A stretch of DNA of 64,000 nucleotides from CAZTZL01 sp964617625 (GTDB lineage: Bacteria; Zhuqueibacterota; QNDG01; DSAB01). The position numbers were made by a program, and so were the translations under genes. This document shows positions 18,440 to 28,274 of the stretch, one piece after another; the stretch's first letter is position 1, and every line of letters begins with the position of its first letter. The stretch is from NCBI GenBank assembly GCA_964617625.1, contig CAZTZL010000006.1, positions 3,709 to 67,708 on the forward strand. The letters run 5' to 3'. The notes beneath the pieces were generated by a model. That model searched no databases, had not been told where the DNA came from, and saw only the letters and a list, made by a program, of their open reading frames with translations.

Positions 18440-19759
18440 TTAGAACGATGTTTTCAATTCAACAAAAAATGAGCTCAGTGATTCATCGATGGTTCCGAAG
18501 AGTGTGTTCTCCGGTCCCGAATACAACTCCGCACCAATCTTCATTGTCAACGCATCGGTTAAACTGTACGAAATAAGCGGACGGAAAAGCCCCTCTTCCG
18601 TTGTGAAGCTGTAATATCGTATGATTTCAATATTCAGGGTTTCGTGAAATAATGCTAAAGACGGACGCAAGAAAACAGCGTGACTGATTTCGTCCTGCTG
18701 AGAAGAGATCATGCGATTTTTTATTTCAAGTTCGTCCAATGGTGATCTAGTGGGTTTAAATTCTTTAAAGTTAATCACGTACCGGCCGATATATTGAACG
18801 ACTACACTGAAATCACCTTTTGTTTTGTCCATTCCCAGGACGTATTGAATATCGGGATTTGGGATATGGGGATTGGATTCGGATTGGTAATCCTCAACAG
18901 GATCACGATAGGCCGTTTCACCACGGAAACCAAACGATCCGAGTGTGGTCGAAAAGTCACATCCCAGGACCTGCATTTTATAGGGTTTGGTGACAACCGT
19001 GGCGATAAAACTCGTAAGATCGAATGAAGAGACGAAAATACCCGGCAGGGGCATATATCCGCGGAAAAAGGAAATCGATCCGTCGAACCGGCTCAATTCG
19101 AGATCGATTTTCAAAGCCACCGAGCTGTTCTTGAAATTCGCATCCGGATTATCCGCACCGCCCATTCTGACAAAGTCCGGGAAGGGGATCAGCTGGATGG
19201 GCAGCACGGAAGGGGCATACTGCGGTACCCAGATTCCTTCGACGCGCAGGGGGTGACAATGATACAAAGTCCGAACGAGAAAATTTCCCTCTCTGCGGTC
19301 GTCCTCATCCGTGGAACGAGCCAGCATGTTTTGAGGTGTGATGTTGTTGGTTGGATTGAATCCATCGGCCCGTCCCCAGACTACGATTTGATGTCCCAGA
19401 TGAAAATCCAGATTCCCGACATAGGCGCTGGTATAACCTTCCCGCAGGTTAAATTCTGACAGGGTTTGATTAAATTCAGATCCTCGGCGGAACCGGATTT
19501 CTGCAAACCCGTCTCCAAATCTTCCTTTTCGGGCCTTTATTTTCAAACCCAGTTCACCATATCCGGATTTCATCTCAAAATCTTCTTTATCCACAACTTT
19601 ACCGCCGAAAAATGCCCCTCGTATAAAACCGTTCAATTCATATGAAATACTGGGTAGCAATATCCCGGATTCCGAGGATCCCTCTTCATCATTGAAAAAG
19701 TCCTGCGGGTATGCCGATCCAATAAAAATCAGTGACAGGATGAGAATAATTCGAATCAT
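18440..19759 (-). CDS. DUF1302-like outer-membrane beta-barrel protein
   Basis: 439 residues with a signal peptide (MIRIILILSLIFIGSAYPQ), then alternating amphipathic strands rich in aromatic residues and a C-terminal Phe (VELKTSF), as in outer-membrane barrels. The segment HLGHQIVVWGRADGFNPTNN resembles the W-G-x-x-D-x-x-N-P signature of DUF1302-like proteins that accompany MMPL transporters. The start follows AAAGGAAAACGTCC. It lies upstream of the MMPL gene in the same operon, across the assembly gap, and may form the outer-membrane exit or receptor of the export path. Family assignment is by motif and context. Confidence 0.78.
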   Translation of the reverse strand: MIRIILILSLIFIGSAYPQDFFNDEEGSSESGILLPSISYELNGFIRGAFFGGKVVDKEDFEMKSGYGELGLKIKARKGRFGDGFAEIRFRRGSEFNQTLSEFNLREGYTSAYVGNLDFHLGHQIVVWGRADGFNPTNNITPQNMLARSTDEDDRREGNFLVRTLYHCHPLRVEGIWVPQYAPSVLPIQLIPFPDFVRMGGADNPDANFKNSSVALKIDLELSRFDGSISFFRGYMPLPGIFVSSFDLTSFIATVVTKPYKMQVLGCDFSTTLGSFGFRGETAYRDPVEDYQSESNPHIPNPDIQYVLGMDKTKGDFSVVVQYIGRYVINFKEFKPTRSPLDELEIKNRMISSQQDEISHAVFLRPSLALFHETLNIEIIRYYSFTTEEGLFRPLISYSLTDALTMKIGAELYSGPENTLFGTIDESLSSFFVELKTSF

Positions 19760-19796
19760 GGACGTTTTCCTTTCAAAGGGATAACAGATATTCAGG

Positions 19797-20594
19797 CTAC
19801 TCCGGATATTTTTGCATGAGTTCTTCTGCCTGACGTTTCACCCATGTATCCACAGCCAGTCCGTGTTTGATTTCTGTCGTATTCAGGATTTCTGTCAGCA
19901 GTTTTCGAGCGCGCTCATCCTTGTTGTTTGCGAATAGTACCTCGGCCAAATACAATTTATTCAGCATATTCTCCGGGGCAATCTCATAAGCTTTCTCGAG
20001 ATATTCGAGCGACTTTTTTTTGGAAGGCCAATTCATGAGAAGCGGAATTCTGGGCACTTTAAAATACAATCTCCCCAGCATGCGGTAGCCCCCGCCGTCG
20101 AGACAGGTGTCGTCCAATGCGATGGTTTTTTCTGCATAATATTTGACTCTGCCCGGAACTCCCTTTCGTGCGGCCGTGAGTGTACTGTGAACTTCGCCCC
20201 AATACCCCCAAAGAATGCCCAGCCAGCAGTGGATTTCTGCAGATTTGGGGAATTCATCAAGATATTTTTCTCCTATTTCAATGCCTTTTGAGAAAATTTG
20301 TTTTTTATCGCTATTGTCCTTTGTCGTGAAATTACCCTTAAAATAATAGGCGCGCAGCAGTTTCCAGAGGGCCTCCTGCTTTTTGGAGGAATCAGCGTTC
20401 GTATCGAATTCGTTTTGATAGAGCGAAATGGCTTCATTAACATTATCGGAATCAGCGAGCAATTCTGCTGCATTAAATATCGCATTCCTTTGTTCAAAAA
20501 GACTGTCCGCTTTCGTCATGGAATCTTCGGCAAGGGAATGAGAAAAAAGTGCATAAAAAATAATCAAGTTAAACGCGAGTATAGTATGCTTCAT
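19797..20594 (-). CDS. Periplasmic TPR-repeat protein
   Basis: 265 residues from the ATG at 20594, preferred over an in-frame ATG 7 codons upstream because GGAGA lies about 7 bases before it. A signal peptide (MKHTILAFNLIIFYALFSHSLA) is followed by TPR-like helix pairs, among them EALWKLLRAYYFKG, AEIHCWLGILWGY, GGYRMLGRLYFKVPRIP and ENMLNKLYLAEVLFANN. It is first in the four-gene export operon (TPR, barrel, MMPL, LolA-like), where a periplasmic scaffold role is plausible. Confidence 0.85.
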   Translation of the reverse strand: MKHTILAFNLIIFYALFSHSLAEDSMTKADSLFEQRNAIFNAAELLADSDNVNEAISLYQNEFDTNADSSKKQEALWKLLRAYYFKGNFTTKDNSDKKQIFSKGIEIGEKYLDEFPKSAEIHCWLGILWGYWGEVHSTLTAARKGVPGRVKYYAEKTIALDDTCLDGGGYRMLGRLYFKVPRIPLLMNWPSKKKSLEYLEKAYEIAPENMLNKLYLAEVLFANNKDERARKLLTEILNTTEIKHGLAVDTWVKRQAEELMQKYPE

Positions 20595-20643
20595 TTTATA
20601 TTCTCCATTATCCATATTAAGAAAACCTGTTTAATTTAAAAAC

Positions 20644-20672
20644 AATATACAATCTATCATCATTAAATTCAA
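20644..20672 (-). promoter_or_regulatory. Sigma-70-like promoter of the export operon
   Basis: Read on the minus strand: TTGAAT, 17-base spacer, TATATT. It is divergent from the promoter at 20768-20797. Confidence 0.65.
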
Positions 20673-20767
20673 TACTGTTTCCGTTTTATTTGGCAGAAGC
20701 GAATGGCTGGAGGAATTATTTTCTTGAAATTAAAAATGACCTGCAATTCGATTATATAAATGAGTGC

Positions 20768-20797
20768 TTGACATTTTAATCGAATTCTGTTTATATT
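20768..20797 (+). promoter_or_regulatory. Sigma-70-like promoter of the ABAB lipoprotein gene
   Basis: TTGACA (20768-20773), 18-base spacer, TATATT (20792-20797), about 40 bases before the start at 20835. Confidence 0.7.
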
Positions 20798-20834
20798 ATT
20801 AAAATTCAAAATATGAATATCGTTGACAAGGTCT

Positions 20835-22343
20835 ATGAAAAATATACTCTATTCTGTTTTAGCGGTTGTCATTTTACTGCTTATCCATTGTAACATCGAT
20901 CATGGTCTCGAACCCGTACGCAGTGGCATTCGGGGAAAAATCACATTTACCGGTGAATGGCCTGTCCAGCCAGGGGAATTACGGCTGGTATCCGCGACCC
21001 GATTTCCTCCTGCTGATATTAATGACCTGATTTTAGGAGAACCGATTCCCATAGATGTATCGTCTTATTCATACTCCTTTTATCTGGAACCGGGGAATTA
21101 TAAAATCGTGGGAGCAGCATGGAGAAAACAGGAAGCGGCCTGGGAATTTTCAAGTATCTGCGGATTGTATTTTGAAGGATCTGATTCTTTAATGCCCGGC
21201 GCAATTGTAATTCCTTCGGATACATCTGTCATTGAGGAAATCAATTTTTCCGTGGATCGGTCTAAAATAAGAAGAACTGACCAAGCCAGGATTTTAGGAA
21301 CGGTACAATTTAACGGTGTTTGGCCGGCTTCGTTTACGAGCGCCATTGTGGTTGCATCCCCCCGTGATCCGATGTCGGAATCAATTTCCCTCCTGGATTT
21401 GAGCTATAGCAGTGTTATTCCGCGCGGTACGCAATCTTTCGAATATACGATCAATGCCTATCCGGCGACTTACCAGGCGATTGCAATTTTATTTTTTAAA
21501 GGTGATCAGCCTCTCACGGTTGATGATCTCTACTATTCCCAGAACATCGGAGGTGTCGTTATCAAGGAACTGATCGTATCCGAGAATGAAACGATAAGCG
21601 GTCCCGATTTCAATGTCCAAATGGAATCCGTACAGAGCGGTATTCAGGGAACCGTGACTTTTACCGGGGCCTGGCCCGCCACTGCAGAGGAAGTGCGACT
21701 AATTGCCGCAACGACCTTCCCGCCGAATTTTGAGGAGATTATTATCGGTGAATCCATCCCTGTAGATGCAGCTTCCTATGATTATCTGTTCTCGCTGCGT
21801 CCGGATACCTACCGGATCGTCGGTGTGGCCTGGCGGGCGGAAGGAACGAACTGGGATATTTTAAGTATTTGCGGATTCTATTTTGCCGGGGAAGATTCGC
21901 TTGCTCCCGGCCAGGTTGTTATCCCTTCGGATATCTCGGTTGTCGATCACATCGATATCAGTGTGAACCGGTCCAAAGCTAGAAAAATAACCGACACAAA
22001 AATCATCGGTTCGATAACGTTTAACGGCACGTGGCCGGCAGATGTTACTGAAGTACGTGTCATTGCCTCGACACGATTTTCTATTATTCCCATTGAAATG
22101 CCAACGCTTCTGGATCTGGCTTTCAGTGACGTGATCCGGCCGGGAATCGCATCTTTCGATTATGAGATCAAAGCGTTTCCGGGAACATTTGTGGCTACGG
22201 GGGTGATTTTTTTCCGCGAGGGGCAGACACTGTCCATCGATGACATTTTTTATTCGGCGGAAGTCGGCGGGCTGAATGTCGATCCGTACGATGTCCCGGA
22301 AGATGCAACCGTGGCCGGACCGGATTTTAACATCCAATTCTAA
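20835..22343 (+). CDS. Lipoprotein with duplicated two-domain (ABAB) structure
   Basis: 502 residues from the ATG at 20835; a TTG 4 codons upstream is possible but less likely. A lipoprotein signal ends in LLLIHC (Cys 19). The mature part is four beta-rich domains of about 110-120 residues in an A-B-A-B order. A domains begin G-I-x-G-x-(I/V)-TFTG-x-WP, contain FPP and end in IPSD-x-S-V. B domains begin I-x-G-x-(V/I)-x-FNG-x-WP and end in GPDFN(V/I)Q. A1/A2 and B1/B2 are clearly homologous, and A and B are probably distant relatives. The fold looks like carboxypeptidase-regulatory/Ig-like sandwiches. I do not recognise a named family and assign no function. Confidence 0.8.
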   Translation: MKNILYSVLAVVILLLIHCNIDHGLEPVRSGIRGKITFTGEWPVQPGELRLVSATRFPPADINDLILGEPIPIDVSSYSYSFYLEPGNYKIVGAAWRKQEAAWEFSSICGLYFEGSDSLMPGAIVIPSDTSVIEEINFSVDRSKIRRTDQARILGTVQFNGVWPASFTSAIVVASPRDPMSESISLLDLSYSSVIPRGTQSFEYTINAYPATYQAIAILFFKGDQPLTVDDLYYSQNIGGVVIKELIVSENETISGPDFNVQMESVQSGIQGTVTFTGAWPATAEEVRLIAATTFPPNFEEIIIGESIPVDAASYDYLFSLRPDTYRIVGVAWRAEGTNWDILSICGFYFAGEDSLAPGQVVIPSDISVVDHIDISVNRSKARKITDTKIIGSITFNGTWPADVTEVRVIASTRFSIIPIEMPTLLDLAFSDVIRPGIASFDYEIKAFPGTFVATGVIFFREGQTLSIDDIFYSAEVGGLNVDPYDVPEDATVAGPDFNIQF

Positions 22344-22369
22344 CCGGATAAAATTCCGCAGTATTAATT

Positions 22370-24595
22370 TTACTTTATCAAGATCATCTTGTGCATTTGC
22401 GAGAAGGAATAAGTCTGCAGTCTGTAGATGTAAACCCCGCTGGGCAGATTCGAGCCGTCAAATGTGACCCGATAGGATCCCGCTTTTCTGTATCCATTCA
22501 CCAATGTTTTTATTTCCCGGCCTAACAGATCGTATACTTTCAGTATAACTTTTTCATTTTTGGGCAGTTCAAAAGCGATCTCTGTCGATGGATTGAAGGG
22601 GTTGGGGTGGTTGTGATTTAGTTTGAATTTGATCGGTATGAATTTGCTATCCGATACGTTGGATTCAATGATTTCCTGGAACGAAACATTATCCAGGTAG
22701 ACATTCCCATCCGATTGCCCGCAGTTGAAAACGACGCGGGCGTTGAGATCGTTAGAGTATGACATTGTAAATTCATATTCGAAATGCTGTTTTTGTGTTG
22801 AAAGGGATGAGCTGCCAATCTGTCCGTAATTGGTATTTGGCTCAGAATTTTTCTCTATCTTGGCTTCAATGAACCGACTGTGGTCGCAATAGGCATCGAA
22901 CTCAAAGAGATAGGTTCTGCCACTGATCAGTTCTATATTTTCCTGAAGCAGCTGTACGTCCCAAAGATTTGTTCCGCCGTTGCTGATAAGAATATGATAT
23001 TGTCCCAGATCGTCGATCGAACTGGTCGCAGAAGCGCCTGATTGTTTTATTAATGACCAGCCGATTTTGCCGCTGGAAAAATCTCCATTTGAAATCATGT
23101 TTTGTCCGGGATCGATAAACGAAGTATAAACCTGTTCTTCATTTGAATAACCGCTCTCATTTCCGTATGGGTCTACTGCCGTGACTTGAAAATACCAATC
23201 TGTCCGGTTTTGCAGGCCACTTAAAAATACATAAGTTTCCCGGCTTGTTGTGACGAGTATTTCAGGATTCGTCTGTGTGTCCCCGTAAATATTATAATGA
23301 TCCACACTGTTGTCCCCGAATTTATTGAAAATGAGGATGATTCCGGTGTGGTAAGATTCAGCAATCAAATAGGGCGTCAGGGACATGCCTTCCCATTCGA
23401 AACGCCGAACCCGATTGGCAGATGTGTTGGAGATTTCGAATTCATAAACGATTTCGTTGTTCGAATCCACTTCGCATGCCCAAAGCGATTGGCTATCGGG
23501 CCAGTTGATAAATGTGTTGCCGTTGGGAAGACGCTGCACGTTGCCCATCATATATGAATATCTGTCCGGATCGTGCCGAAATTCCCATACTTTTTGGGCG
23601 GTTTTATTTATCGGATCGATCTTGTATTCCACAGCGCGCGAGAATAGGGGATGAAGATAATTCCCGTTATCAAATAGCGTATAGTAATTCGGTTTCCCGG
23701 GGACGGGCCGGGCATCGTGCTGGTAGGAAAAACCGATGGATTCGTCGATAAAAATAAATTGATTGTGGATGCCTCCGAGCCGCCAGATCATCTCTCCCGT
23801 TTTACGATCGATTTTGGTGATTTCGTTCAAGTGGCGGCTGGAAATAATCAAGTTGTCGTCATAATCCACCGCAATGGAGTTCATGTGCACATAGTCGATC
23901 ATCGAGGATCTGAGGTCGATATTGTTCGCGTCTTCCATATTAAAATGCTCATAGCTGTACCACTCGAGACAGACGTTGTTGTTTTCGTCCAATTCCTGAA
24001 TGTAGTTTTCAACGACCGTGGCATTTTTAGATCCGCCGGGGATGATCTGGCTCATGTCTTTTTTCGTTGAATCCTGGCAGATAAAGAGCGAATGCCCATT
24101 GGCAAGGAGGAGGAGTTCGTGTGCGTCGGCAGTGTACCCGTTTTGACAGGTCAGTGTGTCTGTTTCCAAATAGTTGTGATCGAGTGCGATGTATCGGTGC
24201 GGCCGGTAAAGGTGAAATGTCAGTGCATCGGTCGGCTGAAGTTTAAACTCACCGCTGCCATTATTTTCCAAGGGATATCTGCGGTAGAAATAGGGCGTGC
24301 CGTCATTCTCCATGATGACGATGTAGTTCCCTGCGTTTGTAAATGTCGAACCGAAAAATATTTTACCGGGAGCGGTTGGTCCGTTTTGATGAATGACGAT
24401 TTTCGGGAAATCGCTCGGAACTGTAACTCCGTTTATCGTGGTCACCTGCCCGACAGTTTTTCCCCGGCTGTTGTCGGTATGTGATGTTCCGGCATAAAGT
24501 ATTGAAACAGCCAACGTTAAAAAAACTATCGTGACAGCATGAATCGATTTTTTCACCTTTGAGTCGATTGATTTTTCCTGGACAGCTTTCATCAT
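22370..24595 (-). CDS. Secreted arylsulfotransferase (ASST) paralogue 1, with lectin-like and T9SS domains
   Basis: 741 residues: hydrophobic export signal (about 16-36), ASST six-bladed propeller domain (about 50-430), a short FnIII-like segment (about 430-490), a galactose-binding-like jelly roll starting NMISNGDFSSGKIGW (about 495-640) and a T9SS sorting domain with HPNPFNPSTEI (about 650-741). The three conserved family histidines are in TADAHELL (about 157), YVHMNSIAVD (about 235) and YQHDARPV (about 291); the last aligns by order with the sulfurylated His of E. coli ASST. ASSTs move sulfate from an aryl sulfate donor to a phenol or other acceptor without PAPS. The gene starts 5 bases after the stop of paralogue 2. 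It is the last gene of the unit. Confidence 0.88.
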   Translation of the reverse strand: MMKAVQEKSIDSKVKKSIHAVTIVFLTLAVSILYAGTSHTDNSRGKTVGQVTTINGVTVPSDFPKIVIHQNGPTAPGKIFFGSTFTNAGNYIVIMENDGTPYFYRRYPLENNGSGEFKLQPTDALTFHLYRPHRYIALDHNYLETDTLTCQNGYTADAHELLLLANGHSLFICQDSTKKDMSQIIPGGSKNATVVENYIQELDENNNVCLEWYSYEHFNMEDANNIDLRSSMIDYVHMNSIAVDYDDNLIISSRHLNEITKIDRKTGEMIWRLGGIHNQFIFIDESIGFSYQHDARPVPGKPNYYTLFDNGNYLHPLFSRAVEYKIDPINKTAQKVWEFRHDPDRYSYMMGNVQRLPNGNTFINWPDSQSLWACEVDSNNEIVYEFEISNTSANRVRRFEWEGMSLTPYLIAESYHTGIILIFNKFGDNSVDHYNIYGDTQTNPEILVTTSRETYVFLSGLQNRTDWYFQVTAVDPYGNESGYSNEEQVYTSFIDPGQNMISNGDFSSGKIGWSLIKQSGASATSSIDDLGQYHILISNGGTNLWDVQLLQENIELISGRTYLFEFDAYCDHSRFIEAKIEKNSEPNTNYGQIGSSSLSTQKQHFEYEFTMSYSNDLNARVVFNCGQSDGNVYLDNVSFQEIIESNVSDSKFIPIKFKLNHNHPNPFNPSTEIAFELPKNEKVILKVYDLLGREIKTLVNGYRKAGSYRVTFDGSNLPSGVYIYRLQTYSFSQMHKMILIK

Positions 24596-24600
24596 GCATT

Positions 24601-27129
24601 TTATTTCATCAGAATCATTTTGCGTATTTGTGAGAAAGAAGGGGTTTGCAGTTTGTAGATATAGATCCCGCTGGGCAGATTCGATCCGTCAAATATGACC
24701 TGATATAACCCTGCTTTTTTATATCCGTTTACGAGTGTTTTTACTTCCCGGCCGAGCAGGTCATATACTTTCAGTGAGACATTTTCATCTATTGGCAGTT
24801 CGAAGCCGATTTTTGTCGATGGATTGAACGGATTGGGATGGTTGTGACTCAATTGAAATTGGACCGGTGCCGATTTGCTCTCCGCTACATCGGATTCGGT
24901 CACTTCTTTGAATGAAACATTGTCGAGATAAATATTGCCGTTTGATTGTCCGCAATTAAAAACGACCTGCGCGTCAAGGTCATTGGCATATGTCATTGTG
25001 AATTCATAAGCGAAGTGTTGTTTTTGTATGGTAAGATGCGAATAACCGATCTCTCCGTAATTATAATAAGGCAAGATATTTTTTTCTATGATGGCTTCAA
25101 TGAACCGTCCGGCGTCAGCGAATGCATCGAATTCAAACAGGTAAGTTCTCCCATTAATCACTTCCAAATCATCCTGGAACAGCTGTATATCCCAAAGATT
25201 CATGCCGCCGCTGTCGATTTGAATATGATATTGTCCTTTCCCGTCGATTTCCGTTTCTGCCGATGCTCCGTTGGATTCATAAAACGACCAGTCTTGTTGA
25301 TCCTGGGAGAAATCTCCGTTTTGTACCATGTTTTGACCGGATTCAATAAACGAAGCATACATTTGTTCTTCATTCGAAAAACCGCTCTCATTTCCCAAAC
25401 TATCGACAGATGTGACCCGAAAATAATAATACTTGTTATTTTGCAGATTGTTCAGGAAGGCAAAGGTTTCTTTACTTGTTGTTAAAAGTGTTCCGGCGTT
25501 TGCTTGTGTGTCCCCGTAAATTTTGTAGTAATCGACATTCTTGTCCCCGAATTTATTAAAAATAAGGGCAATTCCCGTGTTGTAGGATTCGGCGATTAAG
25601 TAGGGACTAAGGAGCATGCCTTCCCATTCGAAACGCTTTGTCCTGTAACTGGATATGTCGCCGGATTCCATCTCAAAAAGCAGTTTGCCATTGGAATCGA
25701 CTTCACATGTCCGCAGTGTCCATTCACTCCAGTCAATATATGTATTACCATTGGGCAGACGCTGCACACTGCCCATCATGTGAGTGAATCGATCCGGTGT
25801 ATACCGGTATTCCCAAACCTTTTCGGCTGTTTTATTTGCCGGATCGATCTTATATTCCACCGCGCGGGAATATTGCGGGAATTTACGATATCCATTATTG
25901 AAAATCGTGTAATGGTTCGGTTTACCCGGAACCGGCCTGACATGGTGCTGATAAGAGATTCCTTCCGAATCACCGATTAATTGAAACTCGTTATTCACGC
26001 CTCCAAAACGCCATAGAACCTCTCCGGTTTCCCAATTAATTTTTGTTACTTCGCTTAAATTCCGGATTGAAATAACCAGGCTGCTGTCATAGTCCACGGC
26101 AATCGAATTGAGATGCGTAAAATCAATGATGGAAGCCGTCAAATTTTCCTGGACGGCATCCGTAACCATATAATGGTCCCAGCAGGACCATTCACGGCGC
26201 AGCTCTTTGTTCGAGTCCAGTTCCTGAATCACGTTGCCCTGAACCCATGCGTTGGTACGGCCGCCATTCACAAGCCGGCTCATGTCGATGACCCGGTTGT
26301 CTTTTCCGATGATCAAGGAATGTCCATTTGGAAACAAAATCAGATCGTGTGAATCGGTTTCGTACCCTGCGCAACTGTATGTATCGATTTGATTGTAATT
26401 TTGATCGAGGGCGATATACTGATTCCAGATGTAGATAAATGCAGTCAGCACGCCTGTAGACTGGAGTTTGAAATCGCCGCTTTTAGCATCATAAAAACCT
26501 GTAGGCCCTGGATATTTCCTGTAAAAATAAGGAGTGCCGTCATTTTCCAAAATAACGATGTAATTCCCGAGTGTACCGAATGTTGAACCAAAAAAGAGCC
26601 TGCCCGGAGCGGTTTCGCCATACTGCTTTACACTGATTGCCGGAAAATCACTGGGTACGGAGACGCCATTGATGGTGGTTGCTGTTCCAATCGTTTTTGG
26701 CCGGTTTTGGTCCGTTCGTTCCAGATCGGATTCCTGATATCCCGGTAACCCCTCGTTTTGAAATGATTTCACAGGCTGGATTCGGATATGGAATCGATAC
26801 GAGAATTCCATTTTTCCTGTAATTTGGACATTTACTGTCTCGCCTGCCAAAAATGGATTGAATGGTTCGAATCGAATCGTCCTGCCGTCGTCCAAAAGAA
26901 CAGCGGTGCCGTCATGCGGGCCGCTTTCATTTCCCTGCACCTGAAAATGAATGTCCGCAAGATTGATACGGAACCGGAAAGAGAGTAAGATGGGGGTTGT
27001 GCTCAACGCCCGTTCGGCGCCGGATTTGGGGTGCATATAGCACAACTCTTTCGGTAATGTGTCCGCTTGAATTTTTAATACATGAAGAACAGACAGCAAC
27101 AGGATTATTGATGTGAAGAGTTTTTTCAT
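24601..27129 (-). CDS. Secreted arylsulfotransferase (ASST) paralogue 2, with an N-terminal Ig-like domain
   Basis: 842 residues: signal peptide (MKKLFTSIILLLSVLHVLKIQA), a SbsA-type Ig-like domain (about 30-120, strand GRTIRFEPFNPFLAGETV), then ASST propeller (about 150-540), jelly-roll lectin-like domain from NMVQNGDFSQDQQDW and a T9SS sorting domain. The catalytic-type histidines are in TDSHDLI (about 259; Asp replaces the Glu seen in the other copies), THLNSIAVD (about 339) and YQHHVRPV (about 394). It is closest to paralogue 1 over the whole common length, suggesting a recent duplication followed by gain or loss of the Ig domain. It lies 41 bases after the sulfotransferase gene. Confidence 0.88.
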   Translation of the reverse strand: MKKLFTSIILLLSVLHVLKIQADTLPKELCYMHPKSGAERALSTTPILLSFRFRINLADIHFQVQGNESGPHDGTAVLLDDGRTIRFEPFNPFLAGETVNVQITGKMEFSYRFHIRIQPVKSFQNEGLPGYQESDLERTDQNRPKTIGTATTINGVSVPSDFPAISVKQYGETAPGRLFFGSTFGTLGNYIVILENDGTPYFYRKYPGPTGFYDAKSGDFKLQSTGVLTAFIYIWNQYIALDQNYNQIDTYSCAGYETDSHDLILFPNGHSLIIGKDNRVIDMSRLVNGGRTNAWVQGNVIQELDSNKELRREWSCWDHYMVTDAVQENLTASIIDFTHLNSIAVDYDSSLVISIRNLSEVTKINWETGEVLWRFGGVNNEFQLIGDSEGISYQHHVRPVPGKPNHYTIFNNGYRKFPQYSRAVEYKIDPANKTAEKVWEYRYTPDRFTHMMGSVQRLPNGNTYIDWSEWTLRTCEVDSNGKLLFEMESGDISSYRTKRFEWEGMLLSPYLIAESYNTGIALIFNKFGDKNVDYYKIYGDTQANAGTLLTTSKETFAFLNNLQNNKYYYFRVTSVDSLGNESGFSNEEQMYASFIESGQNMVQNGDFSQDQQDWSFYESNGASAETEIDGKGQYHIQIDSGGMNLWDIQLFQDDLEVINGRTYLFEFDAFADAGRFIEAIIEKNILPYYNYGEIGYSHLTIQKQHFAYEFTMTYANDLDAQVVFNCGQSNGNIYLDNVSFKEVTESDVAESKSAPVQFQLSHNHPNPFNPSTKIGFELPIDENVSLKVYDLLGREVKTLVNGYKKAGLYQVIFDGSNLPSGIYIYKLQTPSFSQIRKMILMK

Positions 27130-27170
27130 GATCGAAAGGATTTTTCCATATTCATGCGGAGATCAGATTT

Positions 27171-28253
27171 CTATTTGAGAAATGTCTGGTAAATCGATGC
27201 GTAATCCTTTGTTATTCTGGACTCATCCAATCCGAATTTCTGTAAATCATAAACATGTTTGCTTTGATAGGCTCTCTGTTTTTCCGCTGTTTCCCGAATG
27301 ATTTCAAGGAGTTCGGGGGAGGGATCGGTTCCGACGAATCGCATAATTTCGTTCATCATGTTATCAAAATCCCGCATGATCCGGTGATACGGCACAATCA
27401 TGACGGACTTTTTTGAAATCCAGCCGGCCGTATAATCCCTGTGAAAACGCATACTCAATTCCAGAAAGGCCGTGTAAATCCGTTCGATGTACTTCTGTCT
27501 TGTGTCATCCGGAAGGTTCCAGAAACCGAACCGGCCGTCCAGAACGCCGGTGACAAGGCTCAATCCGGATGGCACGGTTTCCAACGGGTCCCTGATCATG
27601 TAGAGAATTTTTGCATCGGGAAAGGCTTCAAGAAACTGGGGGATTCTGGTTCCTAGAGAAAATAACTTTGCGGCCACCCGATTTTGTTTTTCGCTGATCA
27701 AATTTCTCAGCCAAATTTTTTTCAGCCAGTTAAAATCCCGTTCCGACGTGTCGCGGATCTCCGGATCAAACAAGGCTTTGAGATCCTCTTCGGCCCAGGC
27801 CAGAAAAAAACCGTATACAAAGAATCCGTCAAAGTACCGAAAAAGCAGGGCGGGATCGTCTGTTTCAATCCCCGTTAAACTGGTTTCGTGGGCGGCTTTG
27901 GAATGGAAACGGGCCGGGCTCATTTTTTCGAGCAGGGGCAGAAGCGGTTTCAGCAGGGTTTGAAGGACGAGAGAAGGATAGAGCATTTTCCAGATGCGCA
28001 TGCCTGCGCCGAATCCGTTCTCCACGAGAAAGCGCTGCAGAAAAGTGGTGCCGCTTCTCGGGTTGCCGACAATGATGATCGGTTTTTCAATTTTCTTCCG
28101 CCGGAGTGACGGAAAAAACAGGTGGTCCAGAACCATCCCGATGGACACAATCATGTGCAGGCTCAAAATTCCGATAAAAGTAAAGACCGGCGATACCCAG
28201 GTGTGAAAGGTTTTTCCTGCAGCCTTGTAGGCTTTTAACATGCGGTCGAACAT
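27171..28253 (-). CDS. PAPS-dependent sulfotransferase family protein
   Basis: 360 residues. A hydrophobic N-terminal segment (about 20-50) suggests membrane association. The 5'-phosphosulfate-binding loop is GNPRSGTTF (63-71) and the 3'-phosphate-binding motif is RDPLETVPSGLS (221 onward, Ser about 229), both intact. These are the hallmarks of the Sulfotransfer_3-like family, which uses PAPS in the cytoplasm. A GAGGG site lies just before the ATG. It is 21 bases after the KAS III gene and 41 bases before ASST paralogue 2, all on one strand, so it may make the sulfated donor that the exported ASSTs use. That link is inference; the acceptor is unknown. Confidence 0.9.
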   Translation of the reverse strand: MFDRMLKAYKAAGKTFHTWVSPVFTFIGILSLHMIVSIGMVLDHLFFPSLRRKKIEKPIIIVGNPRSGTTFLQRFLVENGFGAGMRIWKMLYPSLVLQTLLKPLLPLLEKMSPARFHSKAAHETSLTGIETDDPALLFRYFDGFFVYGFFLAWAEEDLKALFDPEIRDTSERDFNWLKKIWLRNLISEKQNRVAAKLFSLGTRIPQFLEAFPDAKILYMIRDPLETVPSGLSLVTGVLDGRFGFWNLPDDTRQKYIERIYTAFLELSMRFHRDYTAGWISKKSVMIVPYHRIMRDFDNMMNEIMRFVGTDPSPELLEIIRETAEKQRAYQSKHVYDLQKFGLDESRITKDYASIYQTFLK

Positions 28254-28274
28254 ATTACCCTCTATTCTTTTCTG

